Notes: generated by a model not told the origin, from the sequence alone. A stretch of DNA of 64,000 nucleotides from JBGSYJ01 sp041750915 (GCA_041750915.1 JBGSYJ010000069.1:1-64000), one strand, 5' to 3'. Positions 1-8,829 are shown, numbered from the stretch's first letter. Numbers and translations: made by a program.

Positions 1-1770
1 CTGGATCAGCTGCGCTCGTTCCGGCAGCTCGGCTCGAAAACCGCCGGCCATCCCGAGTATGGCCACGCCAAAGGAATCGAAGTGACGACCGGACCACTCG
101 GTCAGGGTTTCGCGAACGGTGCCGGCATGGGACTCGCCGCAAAAATGCTGGCCGCGCGGTTCAACGACGATGGCTTCAAGCCGGTCGACCATTACATTTA
201 CGCGATCTGCTCGGACGGCGATCTGATGGAAGGAATCAGCGCCGAGGCAGCCTCACTGGCCGGCCACCTCGGACTGGGGAATCTCATTTACTTCTACGAC
301 GACAATTCGATCACCATCGAAGGCGGGACAAAGCTCGCCTACTCCGACGAGGTCAAGAAGCGCTTCGACGCATGCGGCTGGCATGTGCAGACGATCGACG
401 GTCACGATCGGGCTGCAATCCGCAAAGCTATCAAGAAGGCGCAGAAGGTGACTGACAAACCTTCGATGATCATCGCGAAGACGATCATCGGCTGGGGCAG
501 CCCGAAGATGCATGGCACCGCCGAAGTTCACGGGGCCCCGCTGGGGAAGGACGAGGTTATCGCCACGAAGAAGCTCATCGGCTGGCCGATCGAGCCGACC
601 TTCCTCGTGCCGGACGAGGTCCGGGACGAGTTCATCCGGAAGACCAGGAAGCTTTCGCGTTCGAGAAAAGCATGGGAGAAGGCGATGAAACAGTGGCGCG
701 CCGACCATGCCGAAAAGGCAAAGGAGTGGGACGTCTACTGGAAACACGAGGTGCCCGCGGACTTTGTCGAGCAGCTTCTCGAGGCCGGAAAGTCGGAGAA
801 GGCTCTGGCAACGCGCGCTCTTTCCGGTCAGGTCATCCAGAAGCTCGCACAGCTCGCTCCGTTCGTCGTCGGCGGATCGGCCGATCTGGCTCCTTCCACG
901 AACACGCTGATCAAGGGCGCGGGAAGCATTCAGCGCGAGTCCGAAGATGGCGGGCCTCCGGCGCTCGAAGTATTCGCCGGCCGAAACCTTCACTTCGGCA
1001 TTCGAGAGCACGGGATGGCCGCGATGCTCAACGGTATGGCGTTGTACGGCTGCTGGCGGCCCTACGGCGCGACCTTCCTTATCTTCTCCGACTACAACCG
1101 ACCGTCGATCAGGCTTGCATGCCTGATGAACATTCCTTCGATCTTCATCTTCACGCACGACTCGATATTTCTCGGAGAGGATGGCCCGACGCATCAGCCG
1201 ATCGAGCATCTGTTCTCTCTCCGGATGATCCCGAACATGACGCTCTTCCGGCCAGCCGACGGCAGCGAGACGGCGATGGCGTGGGCGTGGGCGGTCGCGA
1301 AGAATGAAGGGCCGACCGTCATGGTCCTCACGCGTCAGAAGCTCGATCCGATCTATCGCGCCGAGACATTTGATGCCGAATCGATCTGGAAGGGCGCATA
1401 CGTTCTGGATGGATACGACGAGGGCGACATCACGATGATTGCGACCGGTTCGGAAGTGTCGCTCGCCGTGAAAACTGCGGACCTGCTTCGGCGTGACGGC
1501 GTAAAGTGCCGCGTCGTATCTGCGCCGTGCCTCGATCTGTTCGATCGTCAGAGCGACGAATACAAGGACCAGGTGCTCGGTAAAGACAGGAACGCGATCG
1601 TCGCGATTGAAGCAGGAAGGTCCGACGGCTGGTACAAGTACGCCGACCATGGATCGCTGATCATCGGTATCGATCGCTTTGGTGCATCGGCGCCGATCGA
1701 GCAGCTCGCGCCCGAGTTCGGCTTTACGCCGGAAGCCATTGCCGGGCGGGTTAAAGAGTGGCGAAGTTGA
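1..1770 (+). CDS. tkt: transketolase, 5' end cut by window edge
   Basis: Thiamine-diphosphate enzyme of the non-oxidative pentose phosphate pathway that moves two-carbon units between ketose and aldose phosphates in the cytosol. The frame is already open at base 1, and 589 codons are visible. A full transketolase has about 660-680 residues, so roughly 80-90 N-terminal residues lie outside the window. Visible hallmarks are the TTGPLGQGFANGAGMG block, the ThDP/Mg motif starting CSDGDLMEG and ending about 30 residues later at DDNSITIEGG, and the pyrimidine-domain segment IREHGMAAMLNG. HDSIFLGEDGPTHQP, near the centre, is a signature of bacterial and plant transketolases. The GTG at position 82 is an internal valine codon, not a start. 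A strong hairpin follows the stop. The identification is secure; only the start is missing. Confidence 0.97.
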   Translation: MDQLRSFRQLGSKTAGHPEYGHAKGIEVTTGPLGQGFANGAGMGLAAKMLAARFNDDGFKPVDHYIYAICSDGDLMEGISAEAASLAGHLGLGNLIYFYDDNSITIEGGTKLAYSDEVKKRFDACGWHVQTIDGHDRAAIRKAIKKAQKVTDKPSMIIAKTIIGWGSPKMHGTAEVHGAPLGKDEVIATKKLIGWPIEPTFLVPDEVRDEFIRKTRKLSRSRKAWEKAMKQWRADHAEKAKEWDVYWKHEVPADFVEQLLEAGKSEKALATRALSGQVIQKLAQLAPFVVGGSADLAPSTNTLIKGAGSIQRESEDGGPPALEVFAGRNLHFGIREHGMAAMLNGMALYGCWRPYGATFLIFSDYNRPSIRLACLMNIPSIFIFTHDSIFLGEDGPTHQPIEHLFSLRMIPNMTLFRPADGSETAMAWAWAVAKNEGPTVMVLTRQKLDPIYRAETFDAESIWKGAYVLDGYDEGDITMIATGSEVSLAVKTADLLRRDGVKCRVVSAPCLDLFDRQSDEYKDQVLGKDRNAIVAIEAGRSDGWYKYADHGSLIIGIDRFGASAPIEQLAPEFGFTPEAIAGRVKEWRS

Positions 1771-1774
1771 TGTA

Positions 1775-1812
1775 CTGAGGGCCGAACATGCGAGCCATGT
1801 TCGGCCCCTCAG
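1775..1812 (+). terminator. hairpin after transketolase, probable terminator
   Basis: A 16-17 bp stem (CTGAGGGCCGAACATG pairing with CATGTTCGGCCCCTCAG, one bulged G) with a 5-nt loop begins four bases after the transketolase stop. There is no U-run, so intrinsic termination is likely but not certain. It could also simply protect the 3' end of the message. Confidence 0.6.
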
Positions 1813-1892
1813 CGCTTCACGGGAAAGCTCGCCAATGACGGGTAATGGGCCGGGTGTCATCCTGAGCGAGAGACTGTGAGACAGCTGCCGAA

Positions 1893-2017
1893 GTGTCATC
1901 CCGAGCGTCGAGCGAGGGATCTGGGCGGCGGTCTATCGATTATGAACGCAGCTAGATCGAAGATTTTCGAGCAAAAGGCCCCCACCCAGATCCCTCGCTC
2001 GACGCTCGGGATGACAC
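1893..2017. repeat. paired-arm inverted repeat, CATCCCGAGCG type
   Basis: Two nearly perfect 36-nt arms (1893-1928 and 1982-2017) are inverted around a 53-nt spacer. Each outer end reads GTGTCATCCCGAGCG or its complement. It belongs to the same broad family as the elements near 12.2, 33.1, 51.4, 52.6 and 57.9 kb but has a longer spacer and a different inner arm. Remnants of a related half-arm precede it (1857-1870). Its right end overlaps the probable start codon of the following gene. Confidence 0.85.
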
Positions 2018-2982
2018 AGTCTCGCGAAGCGAAGGATGGCAGAAGACGTCTGCTCCGCGCGGTAGCCACTCTCACTCTCGCTCTCTGCTTCGCCCTGCCT
2101 CTTCGCGCCGCATTCCGTGATTTCACGGCTGTCCCCGTCAGCGAGGCGCTCGCATCGAGCCTCGCAAACATTGGCGCTGAGGCGATGGCCGATTACCCGA
2201 AGCTCACTCCCGCGAATCTTTCGATCACGCTGATTGATCTCGGGACTGATGGTGTGCCGGTCGCACGTGCCAGCTATCGTCCGGAAAACACCTTCCATCC
2301 GGCGAGCGTCGTGAAGATCTTCTTTCTCGTCGGTACGCATGAACGCGTCCGTGAACGAAAGCTCGTGATGACGCCTGAGCTTCAGCGCGGCCTCAGAGAC
2401 ATGATCGTCGATTCCGGTAATGACGCCACGTCGTTCATCGTCGATTCGATCAGCGGTGTCAGCAGTGGGCCTGATCTTCACGGCCGCGCGTTCAGCAGAT
2501 GGGCGCATCGGCGTAAGTGGATCAACCGCTACTTCGCCTCTCTCGGATACGACATTCAGGCGAGCGGGAAGACATGGGCGGAGAATCTCTACGGTCGCGA
2601 GATGCAGCTGCTTGGAAAGAACCGGGAGAACCGGAACAGAATCGCAAGCGAGCAGGTCGCAGCGATCATGCTCGACATCGTCGAAGGTCGCGCGGTCTCA
2701 GCCGCCGCGAGCGGAGAGATGATGAAACTGCTCGCGCGCGACGTGCCGAAGCAGAGGGCTGCAGGCGAGAACCAGGTTCACGAGTTTCTCGGAGAAGGGC
2801 TGCCCGACGAATCGCAGCTCTGGTCCAAGGCGGGGTGGACTTCCGAGGTACGGCATGATGCCGCGTATGTGATTCTCCCGAATGGAAAACGGTTCATCGC
2901 AGTGGTCTTGACGAGGGGAGACTCCACGAATACGGAGCTTCTGCCGGCAATATCGCGCAAGCTCGTCGAACTGTTCCGGTGA
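2011..2982 (+). CDS. class-A beta-lactamase-like serine hydrolase, exported
   Basis: Penicillin-recognising serine hydrolase of the class A beta-lactamase fold, 323 residues from this start. A basic n-region and hydrophobic stretch (RRLLRAVATLTLALCF) form a signal peptide, so it acts in the periplasm. The catalytic SVVK (SxxK) lies at about residues 99-102, an SGN triad equivalent to SDN at 135-137, and KAG (replacing KTG) at 273-275. The SGN/KAG variants make a true beta-lactamase less certain than a general acyl-serine hydrolase. ATG 2011 is the last in-frame start before the signal peptide, yet it sits inside the right arm of the inverted repeat and has no good ribosome-binding site. A GTG at 1876 would place the whole repeat in the coding region. 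The start is therefore uncertain. Confidence 0.75.
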   Translation: MTQSREAKDGRRRLLRAVATLTLALCFALPLRAAFRDFTAVPVSEALASSLANIGAEAMADYPKLTPANLSITLIDLGTDGVPVARASYRPENTFHPASVVKIFFLVGTHERVRERKLVMTPELQRGLRDMIVDSGNDATSFIVDSISGVSSGPDLHGRAFSRWAHRRKWINRYFASLGYDIQASGKTWAENLYGREMQLLGKNRENRNRIASEQVAAIMLDIVEGRAVSAAASGEMMKLLARDVPKQRAAGENQVHEFLGEGLPDESQLWSKAGWTSEVRHDAAYVILPNGKRFIAVVLTRGDSTNTELLPAISRKLVELFR

Positions 2983-2987
2983 ACCTT

Positions 2988-3024
2988 CCCCTCTCCCCGC
3001 GGGAGGGGGGTCAGGGGTGAGGGA
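2988..3024. repeat. CCCTCTCCCC palindromic unit, left of a pair
   Basis: A 37-nt unit differing at two positions from the terminal repeat of the DUF559 cassette at 59.5 kb. It contains an internal CCCCTCTCCCCGC/GCGGGAGGGG hairpin followed by a CAGGGGTGAGGGA tail. It starts six bases after the serine hydrolase stop and may serve as its terminator. It is inverted relative to the unit at 3115-3151, with 90 bp of non-coding sequence between them. Confidence 0.85.
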
Positions 3025-3114
3025 GCCTCCGTGGAGATTTGAGAAAAGTTTCGTTTTGCCTACTGCTCAGGAAACGAGGTTCGAAATCTTCAGAACAATT
3101 ACCCGAGTCAGAAT

Positions 3115-3151
3115 GCCCTCACCCCTTACCCCTCTCCCGCGGGGAGAGGGG
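3115..3151. repeat. CCCTCTCCCC palindromic unit, right of a pair
   Basis: Inverted partner of the unit at 2988-3024, matching the right repeat of the 59.5-kb DUF559 cassette at about 34 of 37 positions. The 90-bp interval between the two units has no convincing gene. The pair looks like an empty or gene-less version of the cassette. Confidence 0.8.
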
Positions 3152-3203
3152 AATTGTTGCACCTTGATCCGTACTCCTGCTCCGCCTCGGGTGAGCTTCT
3201 GAC

Positions 3204-4556
3204 ATGACAACATGGATCCTGGCGGCGGTTGCGGTGCTGGCTCTCGCGGCAGGCGTTGCAGCCTGGATGCGAAAGTCGGCCCGATCACTCGTGCATACAC
3301 GGCGGCTTCGCATCGACCGCTTCAAGCTCCGGCGCAAGCATGCTGATATCCGGCTCGAAGTCTTCGCGGACAGAAATGTTGTCACGGCGGTCCGCAATTA
3401 CGCCAGAGATCGCAAGGTGTCGATTGAAGCCGCGACCCGTCAGGCGCACATCTATCTGACGGAAATCGTTCCGAAATTCAATCTGCTTGCGTACTACAGG
3501 GTCGGCGCTCCGATCGCGCGCGCGATCCTCTACTTCCTCTATCGCGTTGTCGTCGAGCGAAGACCGCTCGAGGAGTTCAACAAGCGGGCGCCGAAAGATG
3601 CCGTCGTCGTCTACGTGATCAATCACCGCTCAAACGTCGACTACGTTCTCGTGGCCCACATGCTGTTCAAGTTCGTCTCGCTGTCGTACGCGGTGGGGGA
3701 GTGGGCACGCGTCTGGCCACTGAATCATCTGTTCAAATGGTTCGGTGGCTACTTCGTACGCAGGCGATACCGGGAGCCGCTGTACCACGCGGTGCTGCGC
3801 GCGTTTGTTCAGACCATTACGCGTAACGGCGTTACGCAGGGAATCTTCATCGAAGGGGGCCTTTCTCGCGACGGCTCCTTCCTCGAACCGAAGCTTGGAA
3901 TGCTCGATTACATCGTTACGAGCAAGGCCTCGGACGACTTCCAGGCCCCGTTGTTCATCATTCCCACCGCGATCAGTTACGACCGCACGCTCGAAGACCG
4001 GGTGCTGACCGAGGAATTGATGGGCAGAGAAGATCGCTCTTCGAGACTTCAGAAGCTTCGCACCTCATTCGATTTTCTCTTCCGGAACTTCTTCCGCGGC
4101 CTCAGAGGGCGGTTCAAGCGCTACGGCTACGCGGCTGTGTCCTTTGGCTCGCCGATTCTGGTCGATGACCTGGTCCGCGACAATCCCGAGCTCATCGCGG
4201 GAACGTTCGAAGAGCGCAAAGCGGCGATGAGGCAGCTGGCGGACCAGATCATGGAGAGCATCTCGGCGGCTCTACCGATTACACCGGTTCCGGCTGTGGC
4301 GCGCGTGTTTTCCGGAAACGAAGGCGCACTCACTGAGGCCGGAATCATCGAGGCGGTCCGCGACTTCCGGGTGCGATCGTCAGATCGCGTCTGGCTCACG
4401 GGCGAACAGACCGCCGAGGAGATCTGGGAAGCAGCGAAGCGGCTGCTCGTGCTGAGGCACCTGATTGAGGAGACACCAGCAGGCTGGCGCTGGAACCCCG
4501 AGGAGATTCTGCTGCGCGACTACTACGCGAACGCGCTGGTGCCGTACGGGGAGTAG
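3204..4556 (+). CDS. PlsB-like glycerol-3-phosphate acyltransferase
   Basis: Membrane-associated acyltransferase that probably places an acyl chain on glycerol-3-phosphate in phospholipid synthesis. The protein has 450 residues with one N-terminal membrane helix (about 3-22). The PlsB/PlsC catalytic HX4D motif appears in NHRSNVDY, followed by FIEGGLSRDG, which matches block III of PlsB, and IPTAISYDR as block IV. This spacing is closer to PlsB than to PlsC. It is much shorter than E. coli PlsB (about 800 residues) and resembles the shorter GPAT-like proteins. It stands alone between repeat clusters. The stop TAG is the first triplet of a TAGTCAG heptamer array. The exact substrate is inferred from family motifs. 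Confidence 0.82.
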   Translation: MTTWILAAVAVLALAAGVAAWMRKSARSLVHTRRLRIDRFKLRRKHADIRLEVFADRNVVTAVRNYARDRKVSIEAATRQAHIYLTEIVPKFNLLAYYRVGAPIARAILYFLYRVVVERRPLEEFNKRAPKDAVVVYVINHRSNVDYVLVAHMLFKFVSLSYAVGEWARVWPLNHLFKWFGGYFVRRRYREPLYHAVLRAFVQTITRNGVTQGIFIEGGLSRDGSFLEPKLGMLDYIVTSKASDDFQAPLFIIPTAISYDRTLEDRVLTEELMGREDRSSRLQKLRTSFDFLFRNFFRGLRGRFKRYGYAAVSFGSPILVDDLVRDNPELIAGTFEERKAAMRQLADQIMESISAALPITPVPAVARVFSGNEGALTEAGIIEAVRDFRVRSSDRVWLTGEQTAEEIWEAAKRLLVLRHLIEETPAGWRWNPEEILLRDYYANALVPYGE

Positions 4557-4722
4557 TCAGTAGTCAGGAGTCAGTAGTCAGGAGTTAGTAGCCCGCCGCC
4601 CGGCAGTGAAGTTGGGTTGCGGGCTTGTTTTGTTTCAGATGAGTGCCTCGCAGGAGAGGCACCCACGGACCGGCATCGGGTGGGTGGGCTACTGACTACT
4701 GACTACTGACTACTGACTACTT
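4554..4722. repeat. inverted pair of TAGTCAG heptamer arrays
   Basis: Five 7-nt units of TAGTCAG type (4554-4588) face about five units of CTACTGA type (4689-4722), its reverse complement. The 100-bp interval holds two smaller hairpins (GCCCGCC/GCGGGC and GTGCCTC/GAGGCAC). The first unit supplies the stop codon of the acyltransferase gene. The whole would fold into a long cruciform between two convergent genes. Confidence 0.85.
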
Positions 4723-4730
4723 TCTTCGCA

Positions 4731-5639
4731 TCACGGCTGCAGCGCGAGCTTCTCGCTTCCGCCTGCCGTGATCACGACGCGCTTGATGCCTGCGACTGCC
4801 TGAAGGCTTTTTTCGACAGAGGCGCGGATCGCCTGGGCGCGGCAGGATCCGCCGACGTTCTGCAGCTCTTCGCTGAAATCCACGGTGGCGACACCATCGT
4901 TGATCGAGATGCCCCGCACACGGCTTCCACGGGGGAAGTGTGAGGAGTTCGTTTCACCGGCTTCGAGTGGAAGTGGCCCGGCGATGAGCGCTTCGACGAC
5001 GAGGCGCGCGAGCGAGATGCTCGATGGCGCGCGGCGCTTGACAGGGAACACCTGCGAGCAGTCGTTCGGGGCGCGCTTCGGGTCGTGGAAGTAGAGATCG
5101 AGCTCGCGCGGCTCGATCGCCAGCGGAGCCGAGACTTTCACGAGCGACTGCTCGCTCCCATCCTTCGCTGAAACGTCGAACGCTTCAACGATCACTTGTT
5201 TTCCTGGCCATGAAGTCATGAAGACTTCGACTTCCCACGGATTGAACGAACCGAGCTCACCGCGAGCCGTCGTGAACGTGCGGGCGATGACCTGGCCCTC
5301 CTCGTCTCGGAGGCGCACCGAGACATGATTCTCGAATGTCCGTGCCGTGCCCGCCACCCGGATGGGATTCGACGCGATCCGTTCACCTTCCCGCGGCGCA
5401 CTGATCGTAACGTTCCGGAAGGTCGCCGGCGGTGGAGTGGCGGAAGGCGACGGAGCGGGTGAGGGCGTTGTACCCGGCGCCGGAGTCGATTTCGCTTCGG
5501 TGGAAACGGCTCCGGGAGCTGTTGTCGTATCGGTGGGCTCGCCGGCTGCACATCCGAGGGTGAGGATCAACGCCGATAGAGATGCGAATCGCAGCAGGAA
5601 GGGTCGCAATGTCGAGCTCATGCGGCGGATCTTTTCCAT
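4731..5639 (-). CDS. lipoprotein with Gmad2 Ig-like and GerMN domains
   Basis: Exported lipoprotein of about 302 residues. The N-terminus is a lipoprotein signal ending LILTLGC, with Cys as the lipid anchor. A Pro/Ser/Thr-rich linker follows (about 35-70), then a Gmad2-type immunoglobulin-like domain (FRNVTISAPREGERI through WEVEVF). The C-terminal GerMN domain shows the usual features DLYFHD, LVVEALIAGP and GVATVDFSEEL. In sporeformers these domains occur in germination proteins; in Gram-negatives they occur in envelope proteins of unknown partner, so no spore role is implied. Start 5639 (ATG) is chosen; ATG 5621 would give a tighter signal peptide. The gene converges on the acyltransferase across the heptamer repeat and diverges from acnA. 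Confidence 0.8.
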   Translation of the reverse strand: MEKIRRMSSTLRPFLLRFASLSALILTLGCAAGEPTDTTTAPGAVSTEAKSTPAPGTTPSPAPSPSATPPPATFRNVTISAPREGERIASNPIRVAGTARTFENHVSVRLRDEEGQVIARTFTTARGELGSFNPWEVEVFMTSWPGKQVIVEAFDVSAKDGSEQSLVKVSAPLAIEPRELDLYFHDPKRAPNDCSQVFPVKRRAPSSISLARLVVEALIAGPLPLEAGETNSSHFPRGSRVRGISINDGVATVDFSEELQNVGGSCRAQAIRASVEKSLQAVAGIKRVVITAGGSEKLALQP

Positions 5640-5765
5640 TTCCGGGCCAATTCCTTGACCCGCCGCGGCACGGTGCATAAACTCAACACGGCCGGCAGTC
5701 ACTCGCGGCTTTCACTGCCCAACCGGGTTCCCCTCTGTTGCCAGCACATCACAGTCAGGATGGAT

Positions 5766-8624
5766 ATGCCACACAACCTGTTCGAAACCTTTCGCACCTT
5801 TCCGACGGCCGGCGGCGGCAAGGGAAGCTACTACTCCCTTCCGCAACTCGAAGCAGAAGGACTGGGCACGATCTCCCGAATGCCCATCTCCATGCGGATC
5901 GTCCTCGAATCCGTCCTCCGGAACTTTGACGGCGACAAAATCACCGAGGCGGACGTCCGGCAGGTTGCAGGATGGGCTGCGAAGGGTGAGCGGACCGAAG
6001 AGGTTCCTTTCAAAGTCGCCCGTGTGCTGCTGCAGGATTTCACCGGAGTTCCGCTGCTGGTAGACCTCGCGGCGATGCGGTCTGCGGCGGAGCGCTTCGG
6101 GGCGAACCCCGGCATGATCGAGCCTCTCGTACCGGTCGACCTCGTGATCGACCACTCCGTACAGGTTGATTTCAGTGGCACCGACGACTCGCTCAGCCGG
6201 AACATGGAGATGGAGTTCCGTCGAAACAGCTCCCGCTACGAGTTCCTCAAATGGGGGACGCAGGGATTCAACGGTTTCCGGGTGGTTCCACCTGGAATCG
6301 GAATCGTCCATCAGGTGAACCTCGAATATCTCGCTCTGGGTGTGGTCGAGAAAGACGGCGTTTTCTACCCTGACACACTCGTCGGCACAGACTCGCACAC
6401 GACGATGATCAATGGACTGGGCATTGTCGCGTGGGGCGTCGGTGGAATCGAAGCTGAAGCCGGCATGCTCGGCCAGCCGGTGTACTTCCTGACGCCGGAC
6501 GTGATCGGCGTAAACCTCACGGGCCGGCTGCGTGAGGGCACAACGGCGACCGACCTCGTGCTGCACGTGACTGAGATGCTCAGAAACTACAGAGTTGTCG
6601 GCAAGTTCGTCGAGTTTCATGGGGAGGGAGCGGCGTGTCTTCCTGTCGCCGACCGCGCGACGATCTCAAACATGGCGCCCGAATACGGCGCCACGATGGG
6701 CTTCTTCGGGATCGATGAAGAGACATGCAACTACCTGCTAGCGACTGGACGCACAGATGAGCATGTCGAGACCTTTCGTAACTACTATGTGGCGCAGGGG
6801 ATGTTCGGCATTCCACGCGCCGGAGATGTCGACTACACGGCAGTGCTCGATCTCGATCTGGGTGACATCGGGCCAAGCGTCAGCGGGCCGAAGCGCCCGC
6901 AGGATCGCATCGATCTCGGGGGCCTCAAGAAACAGTTCATCTCTCTCTTCCACAAGCCTGCAGCAGAGAGCGGCTACGGCAAGGCGATTGAGGACCTGCA
7001 CCAGAGCTATCCCCTTCACGAAACCGAGCAGGAGGTCATCGAGGGTGGGGGCGACCAGGACCCTGCATCTCATCCCGACGAGAAGGAAAGGAACACCAGC
7101 GCCCTCACCGAGAGCGAGATGATGAACAACCGGCCGACGCCGGATCGCGTCGTGGCCGATGACGCGATACCTTCTGCGCGAGAAGCGAAGCACCTTCATC
7201 ACGGCGATGTTGTCATCGCCGCCATCACGTCATGTACGAACACGTCGAATCCGTCTGTGATGCTCGCCGCCGGGCTCGTTGCAAAGAAGGCCGTCGAGCG
7301 GGGCATGGCTCCTCGGCCGACGGTGAAGACCTCGCTCGCTCCCGGCTCGCGCGTCGTGACCGATTACCTCGAGAAGAGCGGGCTGCTGAAGTACCTCAAT
7401 CAGATACGATTCAACCTCGTCGGATACGGCTGCACGACATGCATCGGAAATTCCGGACCGCTGGACGCGAAGATCGAGAACGCAATTGTGACGAATGATC
7501 TCGTCGTCGCGAGCGTGCTGAGCGGGAACCGCAATTTCGAGGCCCGCGTGCACCAGAACGTCAAGGCGAACTTCCTCATGAGTCCGCCGCTCGTGGTCGC
7601 GTTCGCCCTCGCTGGAAGGGTCGATATCGACCTCACGTCCGAGGCGATCGGTCAGGGTTCAGACGGCGAGGACGTCTACCTTCGCGACCTCTGGCCGACG
7701 CTCAGTGAAGTCCGAGAGGCGATGCAGGCCTCGCTCAGCGCTGAAAGCTTCCGCCGGCTCTACCGCGATTTCGCCGAGCAGAATCCCCTGTGGGAAGCGA
7801 TCCCGAGCAAGCCCGGGCTGCTGTACGAGTGGAACGAAAAGTCCACGTACATTCAGGAGCCTCCATTCTTCAAGGATTTCAGCATGCAGCCCGGCAGGCA
7901 GTCGGACGTCCGGCGCGCCCGTGCGCTCGCGATCTTTGGCGACTCCGTCACCACGGATCACATCAGCCCTGCAGGCGCGATCAAGCCGTCCTCCCCGGCT
8001 GGAAAGTATCTTCAGGAGATGGGAGTCAGCGTCGAGGACTTCAACAGCTACGGCTCGCGGCGGGGCAACGATCGCGTCATGGTGCGTGGGACGTTTGCGA
8101 ATGTCCGCATCAGGAACCTCATGGTGCCGGGCGTCGAGGGCGGCGTGACGGTGCACCAGCCGACCGCTGAGCAGATGAGCATTTACGAGGCGGCCGAACG
8201 GTACCAGAGCGCGAACGTGCCCCTGATAGTGATTGCCGGCGAAGAATATGGAACAGGAAGCTCGCGCGATTGGGCGGCCAAAGGAACCATGCTCCTCGGC
8301 GTCAAGGCCGTAATCACGAAGAGCTTCGAGAGAATTCACCGCAGCAATCTGGTCGGCATGGGGGTGCTTCCCTGTCAGTTCCTGAATGGCACGAGCGCGC
8401 AGTCGCTGGGACTCGACGGCACGGAGATCTTCGATCTGCTGGGTCTCGAGGGAGAGATCACTCCCCGCATGCAGGCGCGGCTTGTCATCGAGCGGAAGTC
8501 AGGCGAGGTCGAGGAGGTGCCGGTGATGGTGCGAATCGATACTCCGATCGAAGTGGACTACTACCGACATGGCGGAATCCTTCCATTCGTGCTGCGGCAG
8601 CTGATCAGCGGGGCGGAGGGGTAG
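5766..8624 (+). CDS. acnA: aconitate hydratase AcnA
   Basis: Cytosolic 4Fe-4S enzyme that interconverts citrate and isocitrate in the TCA cycle. Length is 952 residues against about 890-910 for typical AcnA. Landmarks are QDFTGVP, VDLVIDHSVQVD, GTDSHTTMINGLG, the first cluster cysteine in ITSCTNTSNP (near residue 490) and the other two in GYGCTTCIGNSGPL (near 555). The swivel domain carries GSSRDWAAKGT and SFERIHRSNLVGMG. The extra length is a charged, low-complexity insertion (about residues 397-475) just before the first cluster cysteine. ATG 5766 has AGGA at five-base spacing; ATG 5760 overlaps that site. The gene is transcribed away from the GerMN lipoprotein gene. Catalytic residues look intact. 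Confidence 0.95.
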   Translation: MPHNLFETFRTFPTAGGGKGSYYSLPQLEAEGLGTISRMPISMRIVLESVLRNFDGDKITEADVRQVAGWAAKGERTEEVPFKVARVLLQDFTGVPLLVDLAAMRSAAERFGANPGMIEPLVPVDLVIDHSVQVDFSGTDDSLSRNMEMEFRRNSSRYEFLKWGTQGFNGFRVVPPGIGIVHQVNLEYLALGVVEKDGVFYPDTLVGTDSHTTMINGLGIVAWGVGGIEAEAGMLGQPVYFLTPDVIGVNLTGRLREGTTATDLVLHVTEMLRNYRVVGKFVEFHGEGAACLPVADRATISNMAPEYGATMGFFGIDEETCNYLLATGRTDEHVETFRNYYVAQGMFGIPRAGDVDYTAVLDLDLGDIGPSVSGPKRPQDRIDLGGLKKQFISLFHKPAAESGYGKAIEDLHQSYPLHETEQEVIEGGGDQDPASHPDEKERNTSALTESEMMNNRPTPDRVVADDAIPSAREAKHLHHGDVVIAAITSCTNTSNPSVMLAAGLVAKKAVERGMAPRPTVKTSLAPGSRVVTDYLEKSGLLKYLNQIRFNLVGYGCTTCIGNSGPLDAKIENAIVTNDLVVASVLSGNRNFEARVHQNVKANFLMSPPLVVAFALAGRVDIDLTSEAIGQGSDGEDVYLRDLWPTLSEVREAMQASLSAESFRRLYRDFAEQNPLWEAIPSKPGLLYEWNEKSTYIQEPPFFKDFSMQPGRQSDVRRARALAIFGDSVTTDHISPAGAIKPSSPAGKYLQEMGVSVEDFNSYGSRRGNDRVMVRGTFANVRIRNLMVPGVEGGVTVHQPTAEQMSIYEAAERYQSANVPLIVIAGEEYGTGSSRDWAAKGTMLLGVKAVITKSFERIHRSNLVGMGVLPCQFLNGTSAQSLGLDGTEIFDLLGLEGEITPRMQARLVIERKSGEVEEVPVMVRIDTPIEVDYYRHGGILPFVLRQLISGAEG

Positions 8625-8658
8625 GGGTTCGTCGTCTATACGGAGATCTGGCGAGGTT

Positions 8659-8829
8659 GGCATCCCGAGCCTGGTTGTGCGGGTGGGAGGGGCGAGGGAT
8701 CTCCGGCGGTAGTACGTAGTCAATTCGTCACGGAAACAGTCGAGGTGCGGACTTCCTCGAGGCAACTATGTACCATCGCGAGAGATCCCTCGCCCCTCCC
8801 GCACACCCACGCTTGCTCGGGATGACACT
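8659..8829. repeat. 160-bp inverted element, CTCGGGATGACACTTGGTTCA type
   Basis: Left arm 8659-8715 and right arm 8770-8829 are imperfect reverse complements around a spacer of about 54 nt. The element at 43249-43410 has the same arms and the same right flank (GATGACACTTGGTTCA). It fills much of the gap between acnA and the S1 gene. The remainder (8830-9040) contains only a short hairpin of GGGGATGCGGG type near 9013-9036. Confidence 0.85.

Noticed and set aside
253..1899. 548-codon open frame on the reverse strand opposite transketolase
   Set aside because: High GC gives long antisense frames. The forward strand encodes a conserved enzyme and the reverse product has no recognisable domain.
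4554..4722. CRISPR array
   Set aside because: Units are seven bases long without spacers, and no cas gene is present. The other heptamer arrays were rejected for the same reason.
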